DNA of 64,000 nucleotides from Bog-756 sp963845485 (GTDB lineage Bacteria > Actinomycetota > Acidimicrobiia > Acidimicrobiales > RAAP-2), in assembly GCA_963845485.1 (NCBI GenBank), contig CAWJSI010000012.1:124001-188000 (forward strand), written 5' to 3'. Position numbers and translations under genes: made by a program. The notes under the pieces are model-generated. The model searched no databases. It saw nothing but the letters and a program-made list of their open reading frames with translations, and was not told the DNA's origin. Shown here in pieces: positions 44,524 through 53,833 of the stretch. Positions within the stretch are counted from its first letter, which is position 1. Each line of letters starts with the position of its first letter.

Positions 44524-44611
44524 GGCCCCATGGTAGGCGAGCCACTGTCCACTGCCGGCGGGCCCCGTACGCCCCGCTGCGATGGAGCAGCGATCTGGTT
44601 AGGGTCGTGCG

Positions 44612-46105
44612 ATGGGCCGCGAGGTGGTTACCGGGTACTGCTGGCCGCAATCGGTGGGCCCGGGGGGCCAGGTCGGCGTGCACCTCTCGTCGTCGGCCGG
44701 ACGGCCGGTACGCGTGGAGGTGGCCCGGGTCGGAGGCCGGCGGGAGGTCGTGTTGCGTGCCGACGGCGTAGAGGCGGGGGAGTACCCGACGCCGGACGAC
44801 GCCTCCTCGAACGGGTGCGGTTGGCCCGTCGCCCTCACTGTCGAGGTTCCTTCCGTCTGGCGATCGGGGTACTACGAGGTCGTGCTGGAGATCGACGTCG
44901 ACGGCAAGGTGCGGCGTGACTACGCCTTCTTCGTCGTACGACCCTCGCCGGAGACACGGATTGTGGTGGCGCTGGCCACCAACACCTGGCACGCCTACAA
45001 CGACTTCGGCGGGACCAACCTGTACACCGGCGGCACCCATGTCGCCATGCAACGTCCGATGTCGGCCGGCTACCTGTACAAGCCACCGGGCAAGGGCCGA
45101 CGGGTGACAGGGACAGGTGCTCCCGACCCGCAGAACGCCGCGCACGTCGGCTACATCCAGCTCAATCACCTGTCGGGTTACGCCGGTTCGGCGGGATGGC
45201 CCGACTGGGAGCTGCCATTCATCCAGTGGGCCGAACGTGAGGGTTTCGACATCGGCGTGTGTACGAACGCCGATCTCGAAGCGCACCCCGAGGTACTCGA
45301 CGGCGCCCATCTGTACCTTTCGGTCGGCCACGACGAGTACTGGTCACGCGGCATGCGCGACACGGTGGAGGCCTTCATCGCGGGTGGGGGGAATGCCGCG
45401 TTCTTCTCGGGAAACACCTCGCTGTGGCAGGTGCGCATCGAGGGCGAGGACCGCGATGTGATGGTCGGATACAAGGCGTTCTTCCGGAAAGATCCCATGA
45501 TGGGAACCGACAGCGAGGCCGAGGTGACCACCTTCTGGTCCGACGTCGTCGTAGGTCGTCCCGAGAACTACATGACCGGGGTTTCGTTCACGCGCGGGGG
45601 CTATCACCGCATCGGTCGCAATGTGACCGCCGGCCTCGGGGGCTACACCGTGCACCGCGCCGACCACTGGATGTTCGATGGTACCGGCCTCGGCTACGGC
45701 GACGTACTCGGGGCCGGGGCCACCGTGGTCGGCTACGAGTGTGACGGGTGCGTGTTCACCTACCGGGACGGTCTGCCTTATCCGACCGGCGAGGACGGCA
45801 CACCGTCGAGCTTCGAGATACTGGGAACGTGTCCGACGCAACACTTCACGCGCCAGTCCGCTCCCCGTCCGCCCAAGCCCGGTGAACCGAGTGAGTTGGA
45901 GTACATCGCCTCACGTGTGTTCGGGACGAGGGATCCCGAGGCGGTAGAGCGCATCCGGCACGGCCATGCGGTCCTCGGCGCCTACACCAACACCGCAGGA
46001 GCAACGGTGGTGACTTCGGGGTCCACCGACTGGGCCCACGGGCTGGCCGAGCGTGACCCCCAGATCGAACAGATCACCCGCAACATCCTGACCAGGTTGG
46101 GGTAG
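44612..46105 (+). CDS. N,N-dimethylformamidase large-subunit-like protein
   Basis: 497 residues. The N-terminal beta domain is followed by the glutamine-amidotransferase-like core with VVALATNTWHAYNDFGGTNL, VLDGAHLYLSVGHDEYWSRG and FFSGNTSLWQVRIE, which characterise the DmfA2 C-terminal domain family. The archetype is an iron enzyme splitting dimethylformamide into dimethylamine and formate with a small subunit. No small-subunit gene is apparent here, so this may be a related amidase or binding protein. Confidence 0.8.
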   Translation: MGREVVTGYCWPQSVGPGGQVGVHLSSSAGRPVRVEVARVGGRREVVLRADGVEAGEYPTPDDASSNGCGWPVALTVEVPSVWRSGYYEVVLEIDVDGKVRRDYAFFVVRPSPETRIVVALATNTWHAYNDFGGTNLYTGGTHVAMQRPMSAGYLYKPPGKGRRVTGTGAPDPQNAAHVGYIQLNHLSGYAGSAGWPDWELPFIQWAEREGFDIGVCTNADLEAHPEVLDGAHLYLSVGHDEYWSRGMRDTVEAFIAGGGNAAFFSGNTSLWQVRIEGEDRDVMVGYKAFFRKDPMMGTDSEAEVTTFWSDVVVGRPENYMTGVSFTRGGYHRIGRNVTAGLGGYTVHRADHWMFDGTGLGYGDVLGAGATVVGYECDGCVFTYRDGLPYPTGEDGTPSSFEILGTCPTQHFTRQSAPRPPKPGEPSELEYIASRVFGTRDPEAVERIRHGHAVLGAYTNTAGATVVTSGSTDWAHGLAERDPQIEQITRNILTRLG

Positions 46106-46128
46106 GGCTGCAGGGTTCGGGCGTGGCC

Positions 46129-47925
46129 CTACCGAGGACCCATCCCGCCTCCGAGCAGTGCCGGCTGGGCGGTGGCGCGCATTCTCTTGAGGACCCGGTG
46201 CGTGACCGGAGACGCGTCCGGGTGCACCCCTCCGGCGGCCTCGGTGACCGCGTTCCACGAGGCGGCACGCCGCTCGACGGTCTCGGCATCACCCAACTCG
46301 ACGCAGTCGATCCGGTCCTCGAGGAGGCTGACGATGATGGTGTCGCCGTCCTCGACCAGTGCGATGGGACCACCGAGCAGGGCTTCGGGAGCGACGTGGC
46401 CGATCACCAGGCCCACCGACCCCCCGGAGAATCGGGCGTCAGTCATGAGGGCGATGGTGATGTTCCGCTGGCGACACAGGCTGGTGATCTTGGATGTTGG
46501 GTCGAGCATCTCGGGCATGCCGGGCGCGCCCCTCGGTCCCTCGTAGCGGATGACCACCATGTCGTGATCGTCGAAGTCGTCGGGCCGTTCATCCAGCGCC
46601 TCAATCAGCGCCCGCTCGCCGTTGAACACGCGGGCTCTTCCGGTGAAGGTGCCGTCGGCGATCCCCCCCTCGACGCCGGCCACCTTCAGGATGGCACCCC
46701 CGTCGGGCGCCAGATTCCCCCGCAGGAGACGCAACCCACCGGTGTCCTTAAACGGCTGGGCCACCGTATGGATCACCCGGTGGGCGGGGGCGGGAGGGGC
46801 CAGTCGGCGGATCTGCTCCTCGAGGGTCTCACCGGTGCAGGTGATGGCATCGCCCTCCAGGAAGCCGGCACCGAGAAGCTCGCTGACCACCGTGGGCAGC
46901 CCGCCCTCGGCGTCCACGTCCACCATCGAGTAGGCCCCGAAGGGTCTCATGTTGACGAGCACGGGCAGGCGCCGTGAGAGGGCATTGAAGTCAGCCTGGG
47001 AGAGCACTTCCTCCCACAGGTCGATGCCGGCGGCGCGGGCGATCTCCACGCTGTGCAACATGACGTTGGTCGAACCGCCCATGGCGATGGCGACGGTCAG
47101 GGCGTTGCGCAGCGAGGAGGGTGTGACGATGTCCCGGGGTCGAATGCCTTCGTTGGTCATGGTCGTGAGACAGTCGACCAGCTGTTCGGGGAACTCGGTA
47201 GTGCGACGGGGGTCGTCCGAGGTCGGGGCCACCATGTGCAGCGGTTCCAGGCCCAGCACACCGATGAACGTCTGCATGGTGTTGTAGGTGAACATCCCGC
47301 CGCAGCTGCCCTGGCCCGGGCAGGCATGGAGGGCGACCCGGGCGCGGACCTCGTCGTCGGGATCGGCCGCCGTCTGGAAGGCGGAGACGAGGTCGATGCG
47401 TTCACCGGTCACCGGATCGTGTCCCGGTTTGATCGACCCGTCGGACAGGATCACCGAGGGCACGTTGTGCTCGAGCAGGGCGGCGACGGTTCCGACGGGC
47501 GGCTTGTCGCAGGCCACCACGGCAATCAGTCCGGCCACGCGGTTCGCGCCCAGATGCACGGAGGCGGCATCGTTGACCAGCTCCCGGCCGATCAGGGAGA
47601 AGCGCATCTCGGGCGTCCCATTCAACTGACCGTCCGAGACCCCCAAGGTGAAGGCCGGGGCGATCAGGCGCACGGCCAGTTCGTCGCGGTCGATGCGCCG
47701 GGACATGGCGGCCTGGACTGCGGCCACCTTGTTCTGGACGCCCAGATAGCACTGGCTGTCGCCCAGATTGCCCACCACGGCCCACACCGGGTCATGGATC
47801 TTCCGGACGTCCTCACCCAGGAAGTTCGCCGTGCCCACCCGCTGCACGTCACGACCGGGGTTCGAGGACCGGAGATCCGGGGCACGCTCGTCGGTCGCGC
47901 TGGCCGCGTTCACCAGCTCGGTCAC
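46129..47925 (-). CDS. ilvD: dihydroxy-acid dehydratase (IlvD/Edd family)
   Basis: 598 residues. Cluster cysteines are in NLGDSQCYLG, VACDKPP and CPGQGSCGGMFTYNTM. MGGSTNVMLH and TDARFSGGSVGLVIGHVAPE complete the family pattern. It dehydrates 2,3-dihydroxy-isovalerate and -methylvalerate to the 2-oxo acids, the step after IlvC. It lies on the opposite strand from ilvBNC and about 2 kb away, so it is transcribed separately. Sugar-acid dehydratases of the same family are an alternative, though the ilv neighbourhood favours IlvD. GTG start with a weak ribosome site. Confidence 0.85.
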   Translation of the reverse strand: MTELVNAASATDERAPDLRSSNPGRDVQRVGTANFLGEDVRKIHDPVWAVVGNLGDSQCYLGVQNKVAAVQAAMSRRIDRDELAVRLIAPAFTLGVSDGQLNGTPEMRFSLIGRELVNDAASVHLGANRVAGLIAVVACDKPPVGTVAALLEHNVPSVILSDGSIKPGHDPVTGERIDLVSAFQTAADPDDEVRARVALHACPGQGSCGGMFTYNTMQTFIGVLGLEPLHMVAPTSDDPRRTTEFPEQLVDCLTTMTNEGIRPRDIVTPSSLRNALTVAIAMGGSTNVMLHSVEIARAAGIDLWEEVLSQADFNALSRRLPVLVNMRPFGAYSMVDVDAEGGLPTVVSELLGAGFLEGDAITCTGETLEEQIRRLAPPAPAHRVIHTVAQPFKDTGGLRLLRGNLAPDGGAILKVAGVEGGIADGTFTGRARVFNGERALIEALDERPDDFDDHDMVVIRYEGPRGAPGMPEMLDPTSKITSLCRQRNITIALMTDARFSGGSVGLVIGHVAPEALLGGPIALVEDGDTIIVSLLEDRIDCVELGDAETVERRAASWNAVTEAAGGVHPDASPVTHRVLKRMRATAQPALLGGGMGPR

Positions 47926-48016
47926 GCCGACACTTTATCGGCGCCGGTCCGATCCCGGGACCGCACGGTCCGGCCGGCGGGAACTGCTGGGCCCGCCAGG
48001 CGCCGACGACCATGGG

Positions 48017-49132
48017 TCAGCTGCCGTCGGGGTAGCCGCCACGGTGGAGCACCATCGGGTAGTGGGGCAGCACCTCGGGCCGACGGGACGACGACCGCCA
48101 ACCGTCGGGGTAGGGATGGAGGCCGTCGAACAGGGCCGTTCCCGCTCCCGCCGGCTCGTGGCCGACCACCCGCTCAAGGGCCTGGCGCACTGCGTCTAGG
48201 GTTCCGGCACCAAAACGGTCCCGCCAGCGGTCCTCGGTGGAGCCGAGGATGCGGCGGTACTGGGCCTGAGCCGACTGTCCCTTGACGGTCAGGCGGGCCA
48301 CCTGGCCCCGGGATGCCGAGGGGTCGTCGGTCACCTCGATGCAGCCGTGCCGTTGGAGGAATCCCACGGCCATGGCGTTGCCCTCCTTCGAGATGCCGGT
48401 CGCCTTGGGGAGGTCCCGGACGCGGACCCCGGAGGTGTCGAGGACCCGGAGGGTATTGGCGCTGATAGTGAGGGAGATCCTCGACTCGGCCTCGAAGTCG
48501 AGGGCGAAGCCCATCAGGGCCCGGGACAACAGCGTCGACAGGTCGGGTGGCGGACCGGCCCACCGGGCTAGGTCCGGCGTGCCCGGGTCGATGAGCCGGG
48601 TGGCGACCTTGCCGTTCTGGGTGGGGGCGACGACTGGGAGGTAGCGGGGGAGCGGTCTGTCGTACCGCGTGACCAACGCATCGAGGGTGCGGGCGAGCTC
48701 CTCGATGGCACTAGCGCCGAACCGCGATCGCCACCGCTCCTCGATGGTCGAGGCCAAGGGCCGCCAGGTGGCGGCGGCCCGACGCCCTGCGGGGGTGAGG
48801 CGGACCACCGAGTCGGCCGGGGCGGCGCCACCTTGCCCCTGGTGCGGCCAGGGGTCGACGGTCACGTACCGCCATCGCCGGAGTCCGGCCAGTGAGTCGC
48901 TGGTGGTGCACGACCGGAGGTGGATGTCCTCGACCCGGGTGCCCTCGTCGTCCACGTACTGCAGCACGTTGGCCCACATGGCCTGGGACACGAGCCATGG
49001 ACCCCGTCCCGCCCGGGCGGACCCGGTGGTGGTGCGGTGGGGCATCTGGCGTTCCGCCTCGTTGTCGAACTCCACGGTGAATGCCACCAGGGCCTGGGAC
49101 AGCAGCGTCGGCAGGGGCTGGCGACCGCTCAT
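48017..49132 (-). CDS. winged-helix (MarR-like) protein with tandem internal duplication
   Basis: 371 residues made of two similar halves. Half one starts LPTLLSQALVAFTVEFDNEAE and half two, near residue 195, DLSTLLSRALMGFALDFEAES. Each then has a helix-turn-helix-like part, a wing with VRLTPAGRRAA or ARLTVKGQSAQ, and an ending ERWRSRFGASAIEEL or DRWRDRFGAGTLDAV. The second half has the clearer recognition helix. The fused pair could mimic a MarR dimer in one chain. Ligand and targets unknown. Confidence 0.75.
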   Translation of the reverse strand: MSGRQPLPTLLSQALVAFTVEFDNEAERQMPHRTTTGSARAGRGPWLVSQAMWANVLQYVDDEGTRVEDIHLRSCTTSDSLAGLRRWRYVTVDPWPHQGQGGAAPADSVVRLTPAGRRAAATWRPLASTIEERWRSRFGASAIEELARTLDALVTRYDRPLPRYLPVVAPTQNGKVATRLIDPGTPDLARWAGPPPDLSTLLSRALMGFALDFEAESRISLTISANTLRVLDTSGVRVRDLPKATGISKEGNAMAVGFLQRHGCIEVTDDPSASRGQVARLTVKGQSAQAQYRRILGSTEDRWRDRFGAGTLDAVRQALERVVGHEPAGAGTALFDGLHPYPDGWRSSSRRPEVLPHYPMVLHRGGYPDGS

Positions 49133-49140
49133 GGGCCGAC

Positions 49141-49524
49141 TCAGTCGGCCGAGGTGTCGAGCTGGTCGACGAGCTTTTTCGGAGCCACGACCCGGTAGGC
49201 GTCCGTGCAGTGCTCGGCGATCTCGTCGGCGGCGATCCCGCGGTCGAGTCGGACGCCGATCCACCCTCTGGGGCCGACGTAGGGCGGTCGGAAGAACGTC
49301 TCTGGCTCCGCCTCCAGCAGGACCTCCTGCACACCGGGCCCGGCGGCACACCACAGGTGGGGGAAGTGGTTGTCGTGGTGACCGTCGATCCACGCGTAGA
49401 CGAAGACGCTCTTGTCCCGGACGAAGAAGGCCGGCGTACCGTGACTGGGCCGCTCGGTCGCCTCGGGCAGCGCCAGGCACACTGTCCGGACGGTACGCAA
49501 CGGGTCGATGAGGCGCCTGGCCAC
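49141..49524 (-). CDS. MmcQ/YjbR family protein
   Basis: 127 residues. CLALPEATERPSHGTPAFFVRDKSVF opens and GWIGVRLDRG with RVVAPKKLVDQL closes a CyaY-like fold typical of YjbR. It is co-directional with the duplicated winged-helix gene, eight bases apart. YjbR proteins are thought to bind DNA, but the role is unclear. GTG 49524 is the start fitting the family length. Confidence 0.85.
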   Translation of the reverse strand: MARRLIDPLRTVRTVCLALPEATERPSHGTPAFFVRDKSVFVYAWIDGHHDNHFPHLWCAAGPGVQEVLLEAEPETFFRPPYVGPRGWIGVRLDRGIAADEIAEHCTDAYRVVAPKKLVDQLDTSAD

Positions 49525-49605
49525 GTGCCCATGGTGGCATACCCAGCGGTGGGTCGGACGGGGTACTTGTCGCCGGCGGTGGGGACGTGTCAGAATGCAA
49601 GGACT

Positions 49606-49653
49606 ATGCGAGTCCATCCGTTCGACCTCAACATCCTGGTACTCGTTTCGTAG
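49606..49653 (+). CDS. ilv leader peptide MRVHPFDLNILVLVS
   Basis: A 15-residue reading frame with AAGGA just before its ATG. Six of its last eight residues before the final Ser are Leu, Ile or Val (LNILVLV), the products of the downstream pathway. The stop codon is the first part of hairpin 1. It is the expected control peptide for transcription attenuation: ribosome stalling at scarce branched-chain tRNAs would change the hairpin that forms. Confidence 0.8.
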   Translation: MRVHPFDLNILVLVS

Positions 49654-49713
49654 CGCACACGACGCCTGCTCGCCGTGTGCGCTTTTCGACCTCCCCGAGT
49701 GGGAGGTCGTTTT
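49653..49713 (+). terminator. ilvBNC attenuator: two hairpins with T-runs
   Basis: Hairpin 1: GCGCACACG (49653-49661) with CGTGTGCGC (49674-49682) then TTTT. Hairpin 2: CGACCTCCC (49687-49695) with GGGAGGTCG (49701-49709) then TTTT, a classic intrinsic terminator. Hairpin 1 overlaps the leader stop codon. ilvB begins about 130 bases downstream. I did not identify a complete alternative antiterminator pairing. Confidence 0.75.
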
Positions 49714-49845
49714 CATGTCCCGGCACGATTTCCGCCGTGTGACGGCCGTTCACCCAGCCCACCCGATACCGCAGTCTCGACGCCAGCAGTAACCCAACAC
49801 CCGTACGACAACCGCAGTACGACTCAGATGACAAGGGAGCACCCG

Positions 49846-51669
49846 ATGGAACTGACCGGAGCACAGGCGCTGATCAAGAGCTTGGAGATGCAACAGGTGG
49901 AGGTGATGTTCGGGCTTCCAGGAGGGGCCATCCTCCCTGTCTACGACCCCATTCTCGACTCCTCCATCCGGCACATCCTGGTGCGCCACGAGCAGGGTGC
50001 CGGACACATGGCCGAGGGCTACGCCCAGGTCACCGGCCGGCCGGGGGTGGCCATGGTCACCAGCGGTCCCGGAGCCACCAACATCGTGACCCCGCTGGCC
50101 GACGCGTACATGGACTCGATCCCGCTCGTGGTCGTCACGGGACAGGTGGCCACCACGGCCATCGGCACCGACGCCTTCCAAGAGAGCGACATCACCGGCA
50201 TCACCATGGGCATCACCAAGCACAACTGGCTGATCACTGACGTCCGGGACATCCCCCGCGTGGTGGCCGAGGCGTTCCACGTGGCCACGACCGGCCGCCC
50301 GGGTCCGGTGCTCATCGACATTCCGAAGGACATCGCCAACTCCCGTATGGAGTGGTACTGGCCCGAAGCCTCGGATCTCGACCTGCCCGGCTACCACCCC
50401 ATGACCACCGGAGATCCGGCTCTCATCCGCCAGGCGGCCGAGCTGCTGCTCGCCGCCGAGCGCCCGATAATCTACGCCGGCGGGGGAATTCTTAAGGCCC
50501 GGGCCGCCGACGGACTGCGCGAACTGGCCGAGCGCACCGGTATCCCCGTGGTCACCACGCTCATGGCCCGGGGCTCGTTTCCCGACTCGCACCCTCTGTG
50601 CCTGGGCATGCCGGGGATGCACGGCAACTACACGGCGGTGACGGCCATGCAACGATCCGACCTCCTCATCGCCCTCGGAAGCCGGTTCGACGACCGAGTC
50701 ACCGGACGGGTGGACGCCTTCGCCCCCGAGGCCAAGATCATCCATGTCGACATCGACCCGGCCGAACACAACAAGGTGCGGCGGGCCGACGTGGCCGTCG
50801 TCGGCGACTGTCGGCTGGTCATCGACGAGCTGCTGGTGGCCCTGACCGATCTGGGCCTTCCCCACTCCGAGGCCACGCGGGGCGGATCGGGTGGGGCTCC
50901 GAGTGACGCCGTCGCCGGGGCCACGGCTTCGCCGGGCTCGGCAGCCGATGCCCACCCACGGGACCGGCTCGTCCCGTGGCGCGCCCAGCTGAGCGAGTGG
51001 CAGCAGCGCTACCCGCTGGTCTACGACCAGCAGCCCGGGTCGGGAGCGCTCAAGCCTCAGTTCGTCTTGGAGACCCTTCGGGACGCCACCCCCGACGACA
51101 CCATCGTCGCCTCGGGCGTCGGTCAGCACCAGATGTTCGCTTCCCAGTGGTGGCAGTTCGACTATCCCTACACCTGGGTCAACTCCGGTGGACTCGGCAC
51201 CATGGGCTTCGCCGTGCCCGCTGCTATCGGGGCCAAGGTGGGCCGGCCCGACAAGATGGTGTGGGCCGTGGATGGCGACGGGTGCTTCCAGATGACGGCC
51301 CAGGAGTTGGTGACGGCCAGCTCCGAGCGCATCCCGGTCAAGATCGCCATCCTCAACAACGCCTATCTCGGCATGGTGCGTCAGTGGCAGGAGATGTTCT
51401 ACGAGGAGCGCTACTCCGAGGTGTACCTGTCGCCTGACCTACCCGACTACGTGGGGTGGGCCGAGTCCATGGGGTGCGCGGGCATACGGGTGGAATCCAC
51501 CGAGGAGGTCGCCTCGGCCATCGACAAGGCGAACAGCATCGATGACCGACCGGTGGTCATCGACTTTCGCACCGATGCCTTCGAGAAGGTCTTCCCGATG
51601 GTTGCGGCTGGAGCTTCCAACGACGACATCGTGGTTGATCCCTCGCTCACGCAGGGGGAAGGCCGGTGA
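49846..51669 (+). CDS. ilvB: acetolactate synthase large subunit
   Basis: 607 residues. It starts ELTGAQALIKSLEMQQVEVM, with FGLPGGAILPVYD and the catalytic Glu in VRHEQGAGHMAEGYA. The central FAD/regulatory domain has RFDDRVTGR, and the C-terminal thiamine-diphosphate site is AVDGDGCFQMTAQEL with LNNAYLGMVRQWQ. It condenses pyruvate with pyruvate or 2-oxobutyrate. AAGGGAG precedes ATG 49846; ATG 49828 is possible. A Ser/Ala-rich insertion lies near residues 345-370. Its stop overlaps the ilvN start. Confidence 0.97.
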   Translation: MELTGAQALIKSLEMQQVEVMFGLPGGAILPVYDPILDSSIRHILVRHEQGAGHMAEGYAQVTGRPGVAMVTSGPGATNIVTPLADAYMDSIPLVVVTGQVATTAIGTDAFQESDITGITMGITKHNWLITDVRDIPRVVAEAFHVATTGRPGPVLIDIPKDIANSRMEWYWPEASDLDLPGYHPMTTGDPALIRQAAELLLAAERPIIYAGGGILKARAADGLRELAERTGIPVVTTLMARGSFPDSHPLCLGMPGMHGNYTAVTAMQRSDLLIALGSRFDDRVTGRVDAFAPEAKIIHVDIDPAEHNKVRRADVAVVGDCRLVIDELLVALTDLGLPHSEATRGGSGGAPSDAVAGATASPGSAADAHPRDRLVPWRAQLSEWQQRYPLVYDQQPGSGALKPQFVLETLRDATPDDTIVASGVGQHQMFASQWWQFDYPYTWVNSGGLGTMGFAVPAAIGAKVGRPDKMVWAVDGDGCFQMTAQELVTASSERIPVKIAILNNAYLGMVRQWQEMFYEERYSEVYLSPDLPDYVGWAESMGCAGIRVESTEEVASAIDKANSIDDRPVVIDFRTDAFEKVFPMVAAGASNDDIVVDPSLTQGEGR

Positions 51670-52235
51670 GCGTGTACGGCGCCGACAAGCGCCATCACAC
51701 TCTCACCGTCCTGGTGGAGAACAAGGCGGGCGTGCTCGCCCGGGTGGCCGGACTGTTCTCCCGGCGTGGGTACAACATCTTCAGCCTGGCTGTCGCCCCC
51801 TCGGACAACGAGCGCTTCAGTCGCATCACCATCGTCGTCGACGTGGAATCGGCTCCCCTCGACCAGATCATGAAGCAGTTGGACAAGCTCATCCCGGTGG
51901 TGTCGATCACCGAGCTGGACCCGGCACTCGCCCGGGAGCGGGAACTGTTGATGGCCACCCTCGAGGCCGGGCCCGCCACCCGGGGACAGATCATCCAGCT
52001 GGTCGGGGTGTTCGAGGGCAAGATCGTCGACGTCGGTCACGACCGGCTGACCGTGGCGCTCGAGGGCGCACCGACCAAGCTCGACGACTTCGAGGATCTG
52101 ATCCGCACTTACGGGATCGTGGAGATGCAGCGGACCGGGCGCGTGGCGTTGCCTAAGCTGGACCGGTCCGGAGAACACGGGCCGCTCCATCTGGCGGAAC
52201 CCCCGAACGGACACCACACAGAAAAGGCAGGTTGA
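51666..52235 (+). CDS. ilvN: acetolactate synthase small (regulatory) subunit
   Basis: 189 residues, an N-terminal ACT domain (HHTLTVLVENKAGVLARVAG) and the C-terminal ALS_ss_C domain. It binds valine and confers feedback inhibition on IlvB while raising its activity. GTG start coupled to the ilvB stop (GTGA) with GGAAGG upstream. Confidence 0.96.
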   Translation: MSVYGADKRHHTLTVLVENKAGVLARVAGLFSRRGYNIFSLAVAPSDNERFSRITIVVDVESAPLDQIMKQLDKLIPVVSITELDPALARERELLMATLEAGPATRGQIIQLVGVFEGKIVDVGHDRLTVALEGAPTKLDDFEDLIRTYGIVEMQRTGRVALPKLDRSGEHGPLHLAEPPNGHHTEKAG

Positions 52236-52240
52236 ACACG

Positions 52241-53266
52241 ATGGCCACGCTGTACTACGAGAAAGACGCCGACCCGAGCCTCATCGGGAATCGGAAGGTG
52301 GCGGTGATCGGATACGGGTCACAGGGCCACGCCCATGCCCTCAACCTGTCCGAGAGCGGGGTGGACGTCCGCGTCGCCCTGCGCGAGGGATCGAGTTCGA
52401 GGCAGAAGGCCGAGGAGGCGGGGCTGCGGGTGCTGTCGGTCGCCGAGGCCACCGAGGAGGCCGACGTGATCATGGTCCTCCTTCCTGACACCGAGCAGGC
52501 TGCGGTGTACGAAGCGGAGATCGCCCCCCACCTGAAGGCCGGCGACGCCCTGTTCTTCGCCCACGGCTTCAACATCCGGTTCGGTCTGATCAACCCGCCG
52601 GCCGACGTCGACGTGGCCATGGTGGCCCCGAAGGGCCCAGGGCACCTTGTCCGCCGCACGTACACCGAGGGCGGCGGCGTCCCCTCGCTGGTGGCTGTGT
52701 CGGCCGATCCCTCGGGCCAGGCCCACGATCTTGCCCTGTCCTACGCCCATGCCATCGGTGCGACCCGCGCCGGGGTCCTGGACACCACCTTCGACGAGGA
52801 GACCGAGACCGACCTCTTCGGTGAGCAGGTCGTCTTGTGTGGCGGACTGACTGCCCTCGTCCAGGCGGGGTACGAAACGTTGGTGGATGCGGGCTACCAA
52901 CCCGAGTCGGCCTACTTCGAGTGCCTCCACGAGCTGAAGCTGATCGTCGACCTCATGTACGAGCAGGGCATCAGCGGCATGCGCTTCTCCATCTCGGACA
53001 CGGCGGAGTATGGCGATCTGACCCGGGGCCCGAGGGTCATCAACGATGCGGTCCGCGAAGAGATGAAGGCCATCCTCGGTGAGATCCAGGACGGCACCTT
53101 CGCCAAGGAATGGGTGGCCGAGAACGCCAACGGTCGCCCGAACTACAAGGCCCTGCGCCAGGCCGGCTTCGACCATCCCATCGAGAAGGTGGGTGCGGAC
53201 CTGCGGGACATGATGCCCTTCGTCACCGCCGGCAAGCAGAAGATTCAGGACATCTCGGGCGGCTGA
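52241..53266 (+). CDS. ilvC: ketol-acid reductoisomerase (class I)
   Basis: 341 residues, the short class I form. The Rossmann motif is VAVIGYGSQGHAHALNL, and the metal-binding acidic residues lie in FGEQVVLCGG and YFECLHELKLIVDLMYEQG. It isomerises and reduces acetolactate with NADPH and Mg. ATG 52241 is at good distance from AAAAGGCAGG; TTG 52232 lies too close. Confidence 0.97.
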   Translation: MATLYYEKDADPSLIGNRKVAVIGYGSQGHAHALNLSESGVDVRVALREGSSSRQKAEEAGLRVLSVAEATEEADVIMVLLPDTEQAAVYEAEIAPHLKAGDALFFAHGFNIRFGLINPPADVDVAMVAPKGPGHLVRRTYTEGGGVPSLVAVSADPSGQAHDLALSYAHAIGATRAGVLDTTFDEETETDLFGEQVVLCGGLTALVQAGYETLVDAGYQPESAYFECLHELKLIVDLMYEQGISGMRFSISDTAEYGDLTRGPRVINDAVREEMKAILGEIQDGTFAKEWVAENANGRPNYKALRQAGFDHPIEKVGADLRDMMPFVTAGKQKIQDISGG

Positions 53267-53275
53267 GGGGTCCGA

Positions 53276-53833
53276 TCACCCCGACGGGGCGTCGAGGGCC
53301 CTGCCGAGCCGGCCGACGCGTTCCCGTACCAAGGCGGGGACGAGTTTCTGCTCAGATGGACACAGGTCGATCAAGGCCACCGCCTCCATGGTGTTGAACG
53401 TCGCCACCTTGGCTGGGAGGTGGGTCTGGGGCTCCACGCCCCGGGCCCCGACGACCAGGTCGAGGAGCGCGTTGTCGATGCCTCCACCCCGCCGCAGGAA
53501 GGCGCAGAACGCCGTCCCGTCGGTCAGCATGGCCCTGAGGGCGACGTTGCCCTGCTGCTGGACGTAGTCGGCCAGGTCGGTATCGGCTTTGGCTACATCG
53601 GCGAGGTACCTGGTGTCTTGGATGGGGGTGGTCCGGGGAGCGACCAGACGGTCCTTCCCGCCGGTGTCCGCCGGTGAGCCGACCGAAGAGCTGGGGCTGC
53701 TCGTCGTGTCTGCGCCGGCCCCTCCAGCTCCCGCCGACACGCCGACGGTGACCAGGACGACGAAGGCCGCCGCGGCACGGACCCGAGTGAACCGGCTGGT
53801 CGGTCTCAATCGTTCTCGACCTGGTAGTCCCAC
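53276..53833 (-). CDS. exported protein of unknown function
   Basis: 185 residues. A signal-peptide-like N-terminus (RVRAAAAFVVLVTVGVSAGA) is followed by a Ser/Thr-rich stretch and a folded part containing GTAFCAFLRRGGGIDNALLD and VALIDLCPSEQ, with two cysteines that could form a disulfide. I recognise no family. It is the last gene of a minus-strand run with the anchored protein and the phosphoesterase; its GTG start overlaps the previous gene by 28 bases and lacks a clear ribosome site. Confidence 0.6.
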   Translation of the reverse strand: MGLPGRERLRPTSRFTRVRAAAAFVVLVTVGVSAGAGGAGADTTSSPSSSVGSPADTGGKDRLVAPRTTPIQDTRYLADVAKADTDLADYVQQQGNVALRAMLTDGTAFCAFLRRGGGIDNALLDLVVGARGVEPQTHLPAKVATFNTMEAVALIDLCPSEQKLVPALVRERVGRLGRALDAPSG

